Shown here: piece by piece, positions 22,822 to 31,537 of the stretch
How positions within the stretch are numbered: the stretch's first letter is position 1
Layout: each line of letters begins with the position of its first letter
Assembly (NCBI GenBank): GCA_014729085.1
Contig: WJKM01000001.1
Span: forward strand, 1 to 39,067
Length of the DNA stretch: 39,067 nt
Reading direction: 5' to 3'
From: Candidatus Dojkabacteria bacterium
GTDB lineage: Bacteria > Patescibacteriota > Dojkabacteria > B142 > WJKM01
Program-made: the position numbers and the translations under genes
Notes under the pieces: generated by a model
Seen by the model: only the letters and a program-made list of their open reading frames with translations
Told to the model about the DNA's origin: nothing
Database searches by the model: none

Positions 22822-23241
22822 ATGTTGCCAAAATCTATAGGTAAAAAAGGAAATCCAGGTGATAAATCTGTGAGTGCTGCTATGTCCAGATGGTCTATTG
22901 ATGAAGGAATGAAGAAAAAAATTCAAGATTGGGAAAAAGGTAGCACCCCCGAAAAGGAGGAAATTGAAGAGGAGGCAAAGCAAGAAGTTGAAAAACAAAG
23001 ATTGGAAAGCCAACAAATGGCGGAAAGACAGAGAGCCGCACAGAGGCTGAAAGAGAATATTGAAAGAGTTAGGGCATATAAAGAGAGACAAAAAATGCGA
23101 AAGAAAAAGGCAAAGACTATGGCAGGTGTTGCAGGTAAGTTATCTTGGAATATTTTTGGCTTTTCGAATAGAAGTGAAGTAAGTCAAGTACAGAGAATGA
23201 GGATAAGAAAACAAGAAGGAGGGTCTAGTTTTAAAGCCTAA
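22822..23241 (+). CDS. Charged coiled-coil hypothetical protein
   Basis: A 139-residue basic protein. The first 30 residues (LPKSIGKKGNPGDKSVSAAM) are glycine and lysine rich. Residues 35-100 form a long charged helix (EKEEIEEEAKQEVEKQRLES) that is probably a coiled coil, followed by a basic tail (KERQKMRKKKAKTMAG). There is no membrane segment or known domain. Nucleic-acid or ribosome binding would fit the charge but is a guess. Confidence 0.6.
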   Translation: MLPKSIGKKGNPGDKSVSAAMSRWSIDEGMKKKIQDWEKGSTPEKEEIEEEAKQEVEKQRLESQQMAERQRAAQRLKENIERVRAYKERQKMRKKKAKTMAGVAGKLSWNIFGFSNRSEVSQVQRMRIRKQEGGSSFKA

Positions 23242-23345
23242 TATTTTGTACCGAAATTTGATATTCATATCCGATGATATAGTTAAATTCATTCTTGAAC
23301 CTCGAATTTTAAGAAAGACATATAACTAGAGCACGAACTATAATT

Positions 23346-23431
23346 GCCGAGATGGTGGAACTGGTAGACACGTCGGACTCAAAATCCGATGCGAGTTAAA
23401 TCGCGTGGGGGTTCAACTCCCCCTCTCGGCA
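23346..23431 (+). tRNA. tRNA-Leu (CAA)
   Basis: An 86-base class II tRNA with acceptor arms GCCGAGA and TCTCGGC and discriminator A. The anticodon arm TCGGA-CTCAAAA-TCCGA gives anticodon CAA. The variable arm GCGAGTTAAATCGCG is long as expected for leucine, and the T-arm is GGGGGTTCAACTCCCCC. CCA is not encoded. A possible promoter (TTGAAC at 23295 and TATAAC at 23321) has a 20-base spacer. efp starts 31 bases downstream and may be co-transcribed. Confidence 0.97.
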
Positions 23432-23461
23432 TATTGCAAGTTTAATTAAAAAATAATAATT

Positions 23462-24025
23462 ATGGCAACAATAAACTCTAATGATTTGAGACAAGGAATG
23501 GTTTTCTACGAAAACGATACTCCTTATTTAGTAATCAAATATTCTCATATGAAGAAGGGAAGAGGCCAGGCAACCATAAGAGTCAAAGTTAAAAACTTGG
23601 AAAGTGAAGCAATAAGAGAATTAACATATACAAACGAACAAAAGGTCGAAGCTGCTGATGTGGAAAAGAAAACAGTACAATATTTATATTCTGATGAAAA
23701 AAATGCCTATTTTATGAATAATGATGATTACTCCCAGTTTCAAATTAATAAAGAAAATGTTGGAGATGAGTTAGAATTCTTAAAGGAAGGTCAGAAAGTT
23801 ATTGTTATGTTTTTAGAAGGAAACCCAATTGCAATTGAGTTGCCAAAAGTTGTTGAACTTGAAATAAAGGAGACGAGCGAGGCTGTTTCTGGTAATACAG
23901 TTTCTGGGGCAATGAAAGATGCAGTTTTAGAAACTGGGTCCACAATACAAGTACCTTTATTTATTAAGACTGGAGAGAAGATAAAAGTGAATACTGAATC
24001 TAAAAGTTATGTTTCTAGAGTATAA
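23462..24025 (+). CDS. efp: Translation elongation factor P
   Basis: A 187-residue three-domain factor that enters the ribosomal E site and helps peptide-bond formation at proline runs. The KOW-like first domain begins INSNDLRQGMVFYENDTPYL. The tip loop reads KKGRGQA, so position 34 is arginine in place of the lysine found in E. coli-type EF-P, and the usual proline before the glycine is also lysine. The oligonucleotide-binding domains contain VKNLESEA and the C-terminal GSTIQVPLFIKTGEKIKV. No modification enzyme gene is nearby. Start at the ATG at 23462, directly after tRNA-Leu. Confidence 0.96.
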   Translation: MATINSNDLRQGMVFYENDTPYLVIKYSHMKKGRGQATIRVKVKNLESEAIRELTYTNEQKVEAADVEKKTVQYLYSDEKNAYFMNNDDYSQFQINKENVGDELEFLKEGQKVIVMFLEGNPIAIELPKVVELEIKETSEAVSGNTVSGAMKDAVLETGSTIQVPLFIKTGEKIKVNTESKSYVSRV

Positions 24026-24138
24026 ATGTTATTTTGCTATTGAAACATAGTTACTAAAGGTTTAGAATTTAACATAACTCTTCTGTTTATTTGTATCTGC
24101 CTTTAATTTAAATGAATTAATATATTAATTAAGTTTGT

Positions 24139-24978
24139 ATGAATATTTTTGACATAATTGTCGATGCCCTTGAATTTAATGAAGGCGTTGATTTTATTAA
24201 TATTTTGGCATGTGTTGGACTATATTGGTTGTTTTTTTGGTTTTCAATATCTGTTTGGGTTTTTCTAGATGCCAGAAAGAGATACGAAAATCCGAGAATT
24301 GCTCTTCTTTGGGCATTTGTAGTTTTTTTTCTGTTTTTTCCAGCATTAATTTTTTATTTGGCAGTAAGAAAATCTGAAGACCCTCTAGAACTGGATTTGT
24401 ATGAGGAGGCTGGAGGGGTAAACGTTCCGTTGGTTAATTTTACTGGAAATGAAGGTATGCAGATGACGTTAGAGTTAAATATCCAAAAAATGCCGGTATC
24501 TGCACAACCAAATGACATGGAAGTGGATGTGAGATGGAAATCCAAGCAAGACAAGATGAAACTTATTGAAAAAGTTAAAGAGCAGAAAGAAGAGAAGAAG
24601 AGACCGGAAAAGAAAGTATCGAATTTTATATTAAGAGTTAAGAGGAAAATTAAATCACTCATCGATAACTTTAAGAAGAAACGAGAAGAGAAGAAAAAGC
24701 AGAAGAGGTCTGAAAAGAAAATAAAAATCGAAATAGCGAAAAAGAAAAAAAAGGATGAAAAAGACAGTAGGAAAGAGAAGGAAATAGGAAAAGAAAGTAT
24801 GGAGAAGGAGAACAAAGATAAAAGCAACAAAGAAAAGAAAGAAAACTTGAATAAGAAAGAAGAAGAAATGAAAAAACGAAAAAATGAAGAAAAAGTTGAA
24901 AAATCAGAAAAGGATGAACATCAGAACAAAAAGGAGGAAGAAGAACGTGAGCATAAGGAAAATAAAAATGATAACTAA
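24139..24978 (+). CDS. Membrane protein with long lysine/glutamate-rich tail
   Basis: A 279-residue protein. Two hydrophobic segments at about residues 20-45 and 53-75 (LYWLFFWFSISVWVFLDARK and WAFVVFFLFFPALIFYLAVR) are followed by a soluble middle region. From about residue 135 to the end it is almost only lysine, glutamate, asparagine and aspartate. That tail may be a stable charged helix or disordered, on the cytoplasmic face. The matching DNA is a purine-rich block. Function unknown; a scaffold or ribosome-associated role is only speculation. It follows efp by 113 bases. Confidence 0.6.
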   Translation: MNIFDIIVDALEFNEGVDFINILACVGLYWLFFWFSISVWVFLDARKRYENPRIALLWAFVVFFLFFPALIFYLAVRKSEDPLELDLYEEAGGVNVPLVNFTGNEGMQMTLELNIQKMPVSAQPNDMEVDVRWKSKQDKMKLIEKVKEQKEEKKRPEKKVSNFILRVKRKIKSLIDNFKKKREEKKKQKRSEKKIKIEIAKKKKKDEKDSRKEKEIGKESMEKENKDKSNKEKKENLNKKEEEMKKRKNEEKVEKSEKDEHQNKKEEEEREHKENKNDN

Positions 24979-25009
24979 ATATATATCTAAATTTATATTC
25001 ATAATATAA

Positions 25010-26281
25010 ATGTCAGTTAGTCTTGAGAAATTAGAAAATGGAATGCGAGTGTTATATATTCCGCAAGAATCCATGCTTTCCACAACAATTATGATCTTGG
25101 TGAAGGTAGGTTCGCGATATGAGGATAAGGTAAATAATGGTATTGCTCATTTTGTCGAACATATGTTTTTTAAGGGAACAAAGAAGCGTCCTTCAAGCAA
25201 GGCAATTGGTATGGCAATAGAGAGGATAGGCGGAAATTCTAATGCTTTTACATCATTTGATTATACTGGCTATTATATTAAGGTACCAAAAGAGAATCTT
25301 TCGGAAGCTCTTAAAATATTAGCCGATTTAATGAAAAATGGTTTATTTAAACAAGAGGAGATAGAAAAAGAGCGTGGTGTTATTAAAGAAGAAATTAGAA
25401 TGTATGAGGATAATCCTATGAGAAAGGTCTCTTCCTTATGGTTCTCAGAATTTTTTGGTGATACACCTTTAGGGAGAGATATTGCAGGAACTATTGAGAG
25501 TGTAGATTCTATGGACAGAAAATTTTTCATGGATTTTGTAGACAAATACTATGTTGGAGATAATATACTTCTAACTGTATCTGGAGGGACAGAAAAGGAG
25601 AAAACAAAGGAATTGATCATTAAAAATTTTTCCGATCTTCCTAATGGAAGTTCAAAAAAATTTCAAAATTATGAAAAACAAGAGAGGAAATCTAAGATAA
25701 AAAATTTTCATAAGCCTTTGGAACAAAGTCATCTAATATTGGGAGGTTATTCTTTTCCAAGAGATTACCAAAATAAATATACTCTAAAGGTAGGGCAGGC
25801 AATTTTAAGTCAGGGATTTGGTTCTCGATTATTTCAAGTTATTAGAGATAAATTAGGCCTTGCTTATTATATCTATTCGAAACATCAAAATTTAGAAGAA
25901 ATAGGTGTTTTTCAGATAGGTTTGGGGGTTGAGAATTCAAAAGTGAAGCTGGCCGTTCGAGCATTAATCGAAGAATTGCGTCATATCTTTAAGGGTAATT
26001 TTGATCAGGAAGAACTCGAAAGAGCAAAAAACTATTTACTAGGAGGTTTGGTAACTGACATGGAGAATACAGATGATTTTGCAGTTTGGTATGGCTTGCA
26101 AGAATTACTGATGAATAGATATGACACAATTGATGAAGTGAAAAAACAAATTCTTGGTGTACAGAAAAATGATGTTATAGATGAAATGCAGAAAATATAT
26201 AGTGGACAAAATCTTCTTTTAGTTGGGCTTACTCCTCATCAAGATTTAGATGGTGATATTGAAGATCTTTTGAGTTTGTAG
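25010..26281 (+). CDS. M16-family zinc metalloprotease (pitrilysin/insulinase type)
   Basis: A 423-residue peptidase, the size of single-module M16 family members such as the processing-peptidase type. The inverted zinc motif HxxEH is present as HFVEH (H47, E50, H51), and the third ligand glutamate is in VIKEEIRMYED (E127 or E128). The second half-domain holds ILSQGFGSRLFQVIRDKLGLAY, the arginine-tyrosine signature. These enzymes degrade or process peptides inside a closed chamber. No signal peptide is visible, so it is probably cytoplasmic. It begins 31 bases after the charged membrane protein gene, suggesting one transcript. Confidence 0.93.
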   Translation: MSVSLEKLENGMRVLYIPQESMLSTTIMILVKVGSRYEDKVNNGIAHFVEHMFFKGTKKRPSSKAIGMAIERIGGNSNAFTSFDYTGYYIKVPKENLSEALKILADLMKNGLFKQEEIEKERGVIKEEIRMYEDNPMRKVSSLWFSEFFGDTPLGRDIAGTIESVDSMDRKFFMDFVDKYYVGDNILLTVSGGTEKEKTKELIIKNFSDLPNGSSKKFQNYEKQERKSKIKNFHKPLEQSHLILGGYSFPRDYQNKYTLKVGQAILSQGFGSRLFQVIRDKLGLAYYIYSKHQNLEEIGVFQIGLGVENSKVKLAVRALIEELRHIFKGNFDQEELERAKNYLLGGLVTDMENTDDFAVWYGLQELLMNRYDTIDEVKKQILGVQKNDVIDEMQKIYSGQNLLLVGLTPHQDLDGDIEDLLSL

Positions 26282-26339
26282 TTTTTTCCTATATTCGTAA
26301 CTAACTATTCATTAATTTTAAATAAATTAGAAACTTAAA

Positions 26340-27257
26340 GTGATAATACTGAAGATTATAATCATAGGTTTTTCAATACTGATTTTTAATATCATTGTGT
26401 ATCGTCAATTTTCATCGCAATACAATAAATTTGTACGTTTTGACTTCTTGTTTGTTTTTCAATTTATTTTTTTTGTTTTGGGAAGAGTATGGGGTATTCT
26501 GTTAAATCTTGAGGATTATTCAAATATTTGGACAATTAATCCTTTGATGCAGCAAGGAGAACAGTTGTATTTTCTAAACTCATGGCCTTGGTTTTTTCTT
26601 AAGGTGTGGGATGGTAACTTCAATATTAATTTCATATACTTGTTCTTAATTATCGCCTTGAGTATGACGCTTTTTATTTTTAGAAAAAAGATAACTACCC
26701 GTTCACATTTATTTAATGTTTTTTCTTATAGTGTTTTAATTGCGTTTTCTATTAGTTTAGTTTCTAGTATTGTTTTATCAGTTCCAATTTTGGGTGCGGA
26801 TCTTACTATTTTTAGTTTGAATTCTACGTTTAGTTATTTGATCATCAATATCTTGATTTTGATTATCATTATGTTTATTAAACAGTATGACCGAAGTGCT
26901 ATATACTTTGTTATCATTTATATTTTTTGGGGATTGTTTAGTTTATTTATTCGTTTGGCTCACAAACAATTTAACAACGATTTTTGGGGTATAGATTTCT
27001 ATTATCTAGAAAGTTTTATATGTCTTGCTTTTCCAATTATATATTTTATATATGTGATACTTAGGCAAAATTTAGCAAAGCAAAGAAGTAGCAAATTGGA
27101 AAATTTAAAGAATTTAAGATTGAATCGTAAAGCTCGACCAAGAGTAAATTATTCCCGTATAAAAGCCGGCCAAAGAAATAATAAACGAAATCTCCGAAAC
27201 ATATTCTCCAAGTTCCCAACTCTCTTTAAGAAAAAAAAGAATCCACGCGAATCCTAA
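26340..27257 (+). CDS. Polytopic membrane protein, possibly a divergent Lgt-like protein
   Basis: A 305-residue protein starting at GTG (26340) with about seven membrane segments and a basic cytoplasmic tail (residues 245-305, rich in Arg, Lys and Asn). One stretch, FVLGRVWGILLNLEDYSNIW then KVWDGNFN, loosely resembles the R...N..Y and W-G-G-S parts of prolipoprotein diacylglyceryl transferase, and lspA is the next gene. The family's HGGL motif and key arginine are not visible, so it is either a much-degraded Lgt relative or an unrelated membrane protein. The Lgt idea rests mainly on position. Confidence 0.45.
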   Translation: MIILKIIIIGFSILIFNIIVYRQFSSQYNKFVRFDFLFVFQFIFFVLGRVWGILLNLEDYSNIWTINPLMQQGEQLYFLNSWPWFFLKVWDGNFNINFIYLFLIIALSMTLFIFRKKITTRSHLFNVFSYSVLIAFSISLVSSIVLSVPILGADLTIFSLNSTFSYLIINILILIIIMFIKQYDRSAIYFVIIYIFWGLFSLFIRLAHKQFNNDFWGIDFYYLESFICLAFPIIYFIYVILRQNLAKQRSSKLENLKNLRLNRKARPRVNYSRIKAGQRNNKRNLRNIFSKFPTLFKKKKNPRES

Positions 27258-27350
27258 TAGTTTAGCTTGTAAAAATTGATAATTGATGAAGATAGTATAA
27301 TAAGATGGCTTTGAATTATTTAATCAATTATTACTATATAAATTGTCAGA

Positions 27351-27785
27351 ATGAATAATTTTGAATGGATGAAAGAAAATAAACTTATTATTAAAGTACT
27401 CCTTTTTTTAGTGTTGATCTTTATTGATAGATTAACAAAGTATATTATTATCTCCTATTCTGATATTGCTTACTCTAGTAATAGTGGCTTTGCATTTGGA
27501 CTTCTAGAGGGATTTGAATTTGCACTTATTATTAATTTGATTGCTCTAATCTGTATGGGGATAGTCGCTATTAAAGATTCGTTTAGTATGGAATTAATTT
27601 TTTTGCTTGCAGGAGCAACTAGTAATTTTTTTGACAGGGTGTATTTGGGAGGTATTATAGATTTTATTAAAATTTTGTCTTTCCCCTGGTTTAATTTTGC
27701 GGATATGTTTATAAATATTGGGATTATCTTATATATTTTACGTATTTTATTGCCTGATATTAAGAAGTTCATTTCCAAACACTAA
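27351..27785 (+). CDS. lspA: Lipoprotein signal peptidase (signal peptidase II)
   Basis: A 144-residue membrane aspartyl protease that cleaves the signal peptide of prolipoproteins after lipid attachment. Four hydrophobic segments are visible. Catalytic aspartates are D104 in GGIIDFI and D118 in FNFADMFINIG, and the conserved SNFFDRV (usual GNLIDR) and FIDRLTK are present. It is short, as in many minimal genomes, but complete. A TATAAT at 27296-27301 lies upstream without a well-spaced -35. The pseudouridine synthase gene follows by 22 bases. Confidence 0.93.
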   Translation: MNNFEWMKENKLIIKVLLFLVLIFIDRLTKYIIISYSDIAYSSNSGFAFGLLEGFEFALIINLIALICMGIVAIKDSFSMELIFLLAGATSNFFDRVYLGGIIDFIKILSFPWFNFADMFINIGIILYILRILLPDIKKFISKH

Positions 27786-27807
27786 GTTAAATTATAGAAA
27801 TAATAAA

Positions 27808-28782
27808 ATGGAAAAAAGGGAATTAATTATTGATTCGGATGTAGCAAATCAAAGGTTGGATATAGCTTTAGCTATTAGTTTTAATGACTTAACAAGAAGT
27901 GCAATTAAAAAATGTATCGAGGCAAATCAAGTAAAGGTAAATGGAAAGGTTGAATACAAAGCTAATTATAAGACAAGAAAAGGCGATAGAATTATTTTGC
28001 AAATAGAAGAAGCAACTGGACATCATAAGCTAGAACCGGAAAACATTCCTATTGATATAGTCTATGAAGATGATGATATCGTAGCTGTTAATAAACCTGC
28101 TGGTATGGTTGTCCATCCTGCGAGTGGTAATTGGAGCGGTACTTTGATGAATGCTTTGGTGTATCACTATGAGAATATATCTAATATTGGAAAGCCTATT
28201 AGGGCAGGATTAATCCACAGATTAGATAAGGATACATCTGGTGTAATATTGGTAGGGAAGACAAATAAAGGTCTGTGGTATTATTCCAGAATGTTTGCAA
28301 AGCGACTTGTGGAGAAAGAGTATATTTTATGTGCTTCAGGTAAACTGGATAATAATATAAGGCTTCATGGGGAGACTGAGATACAAACCTATGTAGCTCG
28401 AAATAAAACTAACAGAAAGAAGATGAGGGCGATTAGTATGAAATATGCCCAGATTAGTCCTCTTCCATCTGATGCACGTATTGCTAAAACAGTATTTAGT
28501 TTAAGGGATTCAAAAAAAGATGTATATTTTTTGTCTGCTTATCCAAAGACAGGGAGGACTCATCAGATTAGAGTGCATTCTAAATATTTAGGTACTCCAA
28601 TTATCGGGGATGAAATATATGGAGGAATAGGATGTGAGAGAATGTTATTGCATGCCTACAGCTTAAAGTTTAAAACTATTCAGGGAAAAGAAATGATTAT
28701 ATCAGCAAAACCCGATAAGAAATTCATTAGGTTGGCAGAGAGTTATGATTTTAAAATATTTAAATATCTAAATAAGGAATAG
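27808..28782 (+). CDS. rluD: RluA-family rRNA pseudouridine synthase
   Basis: A 324-residue enzyme that isomerises uridine in RNA. The S4 RNA-binding domain occupies residues 12-70 (RLDIALA...TRSAIKKCIEANQVKVNGK). The catalytic signature is HRLDKDTSGVILV with D140, and later TGRTHQIRVH and the C-terminal LLHAYSL follow. I chose the ATG at 27808; a longer frame begins 90 bases earlier but would overlap lspA. The domain order matches RluD, which acts on the large-subunit helix 69; the exact target cannot be set from sequence alone. Confidence 0.9.
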   Translation: MEKRELIIDSDVANQRLDIALAISFNDLTRSAIKKCIEANQVKVNGKVEYKANYKTRKGDRIILQIEEATGHHKLEPENIPIDIVYEDDDIVAVNKPAGMVVHPASGNWSGTLMNALVYHYENISNIGKPIRAGLIHRLDKDTSGVILVGKTNKGLWYYSRMFAKRLVEKEYILCASGKLDNNIRLHGETEIQTYVARNKTNRKKMRAISMKYAQISPLPSDARIAKTVFSLRDSKKDVYFLSAYPKTGRTHQIRVHSKYLGTPIIGDEIYGGIGCERMLLHAYSLKFKTIQGKEMIISAKPDKKFIRLAESYDFKIFKYLNKE

Positions 28783-28824
28783 TTTTAAATAATACTAGGA
28801 TAAATTAGGTTTCTTCACTACAAA

Positions 28825-30129
28825 ATGATTAAATTATTTGGAAAAAAAAGGAAAAAGACTACTAAGAAAAAGTCTAAGAAAAAAATAGGAAGAAATATCA
28901 TCCGCGTTGTTTTACTAAAAGTAAGAAATGCACTTTTGGTATTAACTTTTATATTATTACCGATTTTTTTGATTTATTATTCTTATACTATCTTCAGTAT
29001 TGAATTTTCTCAATTAGGTAGAGGGTTGCCTTCCCCAGAATGGGATTTGGATTCTAGATTGTCTCTTGTTTTTATTGGAGGAGATGAACAAGAGAACGGA
29101 TATGTCTTTATTGATTTTTTAGCTTTGGTTCAAATAGATCCTGTTAATCGTGAAGTTGTCATTTTTAATATCAATCCGTTATTCACAATAGACTATTGGT
29201 CTGATGATAAATTTGTAACAATAAAAAATTCCTTAGCTATTTATAAAAATAATGATGAGAATAAGGGGTTAGAGGAGTTAATTTTTGGGGTTCAGGCATT
29301 AACTGCAAATAAAATTGATGGTTATGTGTTTGTTACGAAAGAGGGTTTCGGTGAAGTATTTTCTTCGTTAGGCTCCATAAAATTAGAGGCTCCTAGTGAA
29401 GTGGCTGACTCTGATCTTCCAGCGGATTTTATTATTCAGGAGGGAGAGAATAAAGTCAAAGGCTATGATTTAATTTACTATCTAAGTGCTGATGAAAATG
29501 GAGAAAATGATAAAATGAAAAGGCAAGTTTTAGCGTTAAAATCTTTTTTGCAAGAATTTGATTGGTTCCGATTTCTTTTTAAGATCAAGGCAAATTGTTC
29601 AAAAATTGAGGAGAATGTAAAAACAAATCTCAGTTTAAGTGAAATGCTTAAATTGTTTTATATATTGAATTTTCAAAAAGAAATAGATTACAAAATTGGT
29701 TATTCTCAAAGTTACCCTGGATATAAAGTATATACGAGTGCAGGAGAAATATGGAGGCCGGTATATGAAGATATTGATCAAGACTTACAAAAAATATTTA
29801 CTAGAAATAATGTAAAATTGGAGCAGGCAAGAGTAGATATTTTAAATTCTACTGATACTGCTGGGCTTGCGAAAACTAGAGCGAGATGGTTAAACAATAG
29901 AGGTATTCGTGTTGTTCTTACAGGTAATTACAACGAAAAAGAAGTTCCACATACACTTATATATGTAAAACAACCAGAAGAGTATACAAATACATTAAGT
30001 GAAATAGCTAGTACTTTTTATGGGGATGTTAGGATTCTAAAAAGAAAATATCCGGGAAGATCATTTGGTGAAATAGTAATTATTTTAGGTGAGAATGAAT
30101 TAGTAAAGTTTGAAGACGATACGGTTTGA
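28825..30129 (+). CDS. LytR-CpsA-Psr-like protein with LytR_C domain
   Basis: A 434-residue membrane-anchored protein. A very basic N-terminus (KKRKKTTKKKSKKK) precedes one membrane helix at about 35-55. The outer part resembles an LCP domain (LSLVFIGGDEQENGYVFIDF then LALVQIDPVNREVVIFNINP), but the usual SxPRDxxV segment with its arginine is replaced by NINPLFTI. Near the C-terminus VDILNSTDTAGLAKTRARWL is a typical LytR_C segment. Intact LCP enzymes attach wall polymers to peptidoglycan; this divergent copy may have lost catalysis. It begins 42 bases after rluD. Confidence 0.65.
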   Translation: MIKLFGKKRKKTTKKKSKKKIGRNIIRVVLLKVRNALLVLTFILLPIFLIYYSYTIFSIEFSQLGRGLPSPEWDLDSRLSLVFIGGDEQENGYVFIDFLALVQIDPVNREVVIFNINPLFTIDYWSDDKFVTIKNSLAIYKNNDENKGLEELIFGVQALTANKIDGYVFVTKEGFGEVFSSLGSIKLEAPSEVADSDLPADFIIQEGENKVKGYDLIYYLSADENGENDKMKRQVLALKSFLQEFDWFRFLFKIKANCSKIEENVKTNLSLSEMLKLFYILNFQKEIDYKIGYSQSYPGYKVYTSAGEIWRPVYEDIDQDLQKIFTRNNVKLEQARVDILNSTDTAGLAKTRARWLNNRGIRVVLTGNYNEKEVPHTLIYVKQPEEYTNTLSEIASTFYGDVRILKRKYPGRSFGEIVIILGENELVKFEDDTV

Positions 30130-30191
30130 GAGTTAAACTGTTGTTTATTAAAGAAATTGCATGAACTTGTTTAATTATTATTTATATTATT

Positions 30192-30974
30192 ATGTCAGGA
30201 CATTCAAAATGGGCAAAGATTAAAAGACAGAAACATGCTAATGATGCTAAGAGAGGGGCTTTGTTTACAAAATTGGGAAAGGCTATAAGAATAGCAGCTG
30301 CAGAAGGTGGGGGTGATCCAGAGCTAAATTTTGCTTTGCGTCTAGCCATAGATAAGGCAAAAGAAAGTAATATGCCCAAGGATAATATCAAAAGGGCAAT
30401 AAAAAGAGGAACTGGAGAAAGTGGATCAGGTGCTATTCAAAAAGTAATATATGAAGGAGTAGGTCCTGACGGATCAGCTTTTATAGTGAAATGTTCTACC
30501 GACAATACAAATAGGACCGTATCTGAAATAAGAAAAATTTTTGAGACTAATGGAGGTAGTATGGGCTCCGCAGGTAGTATGACATGGAAATTTGAAGAAC
30601 TGGGCGTTATTGAGATTAAGTCTGCTAAATTTGAAAAAGCAGAGAAATTTGGTGAAGAAGATAAGTATGTTTCGGTATCAAAAGACGATTTAGAGTTGGA
30701 TCTTTATGATATTGAAGGAATTAAAGATGTAAAAAGAGCGACAGAAGAAGACGATTTTGATTTTGAAATTATTACACAAAAAATAGATTTTGCTAAAGTA
30801 CATAAAAAAGTAGAGGATCAAAAGATTCAGATACTTACAGCAGAGTTACGTTTTCTTCCAAAGAATGAAAAGAAGGTTGAAGATGAAGTACAAGAAAAAG
30901 TATTAGGGCTAATGGATAAATTGGATGATCATGACGATGTAGATAATGTCTTTACTGATGTAGATTTGGGATAG
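30192..30974 (+). CDS. yebC: YebC/PmpR-family protein
   Basis: A 260-residue member of the YebC family. It begins with the signature SGHSKWAKIKRQKHANDAKR, followed by the acidic-basic PKDNIKRAIKRGTGE and the central YEGVGPDGSAFIVKCSTDN. Length is the usual 240-260. Members act as transcription regulators or, as more recent work proposes, translation factors for difficult peptide sequences. It precedes ruvC by 46 bases, the classical arrangement, so co-transcription with the recombination genes is likely. Confidence 0.96.
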   Translation: MSGHSKWAKIKRQKHANDAKRGALFTKLGKAIRIAAAEGGGDPELNFALRLAIDKAKESNMPKDNIKRAIKRGTGESGSGAIQKVIYEGVGPDGSAFIVKCSTDNTNRTVSEIRKIFETNGGSMGSAGSMTWKFEELGVIEIKSAKFEKAEKFGEEDKYVSVSKDDLELDLYDIEGIKDVKRATEEDDFDFEIITQKIDFAKVHKKVEDQKIQILTAELRFLPKNEKKVEDEVQEKVLGLMDKLDDHDDVDNVFTDVDLG

Positions 30975-31020
30975 AATTTTCGAAAACAAGCAGAGTAAAG
31001 TAGCTGTTATAACTATACAA

Positions 31021-31512
31021 ATGGATAATCAGATTACTGTGTTGGGAATTGACGTTGGTATTGCCATTACTGGATGGGCTGCAATTAAAAAAAATAAAAC
31101 AAATTCAAATTTTTATTCGGTGCATGGATATGGTGTCATTCGCACGGCGGCTAAAAAGGAGATGTGTACGAGATTGAAAGAAATATATGATGGAGTTGAG
31201 GAACTCATTGAGAAATATTCTCCTAATCATCTTGCAATAGAGGATGTTTTTTATTTTAAAAATCAGAAAACTGTAATAAAGGTAGGACAAGCAAGAGGGG
31301 TTTGTATTGTTGCAGGGGCGAATAAAGGTATAGAAATATATGATTACACACCGTTACAAGTAAAACAAGCTGTAACTGGTTATGGTAGAGCAGGCAAAAA
31401 GCAGGTCCAAAAAATGGTTAAGACTATCCTGGGTCTAAAAGAAGAACCAAAACCTGATGATGCAGCTGATGCTTTAGCAGTTGCTATTTGTCATCTCAAT
31501 ACAGTTAAATAA
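31021..31512 (+). CDS. ruvC: Holliday junction resolvase RuvC
   Basis: A 163-residue RNase-H-fold endonuclease that cuts four-way junctions symmetrically. The first catalytic aspartate lies in LGIDVGIAITGW, the glutamate in LAIEDVFYFKN, and the C-terminal pair in PDDAADALAVAICH. The DNA-binding loop KQAVTGYGRAGKKQVQKMV is present. The first strand reads GIDVG instead of GIDPG, a mild variant. The usual partners ruvA and ruvB follow on the same strand. Confidence 0.95.
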   Translation: MDNQITVLGIDVGIAITGWAAIKKNKTNSNFYSVHGYGVIRTAAKKEMCTRLKEIYDGVEELIEKYSPNHLAIEDVFYFKNQKTVIKVGQARGVCIVAGANKGIEIYDYTPLQVKQAVTGYGRAGKKQVQKMVKTILGLKEEPKPDDAADALAVAICHLNTVK

Positions 31513-31537
31513 GTATTTAAATTATAATCGTTTTAAA

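Noticed and set aside
23339-23344. TATAAT just before tRNA-Leu as its promoter
   Set aside because: Transcription would start inside the tRNA; the weaker hexamers at 23295-23326 are better placed.
27718-27807. Longer N-terminus for the pseudouridine synthase, and similar extensions for ruvA and topA
   Set aside because: The extra residues overlap the upstream gene or precede the conserved first strand without any conserved sequence.
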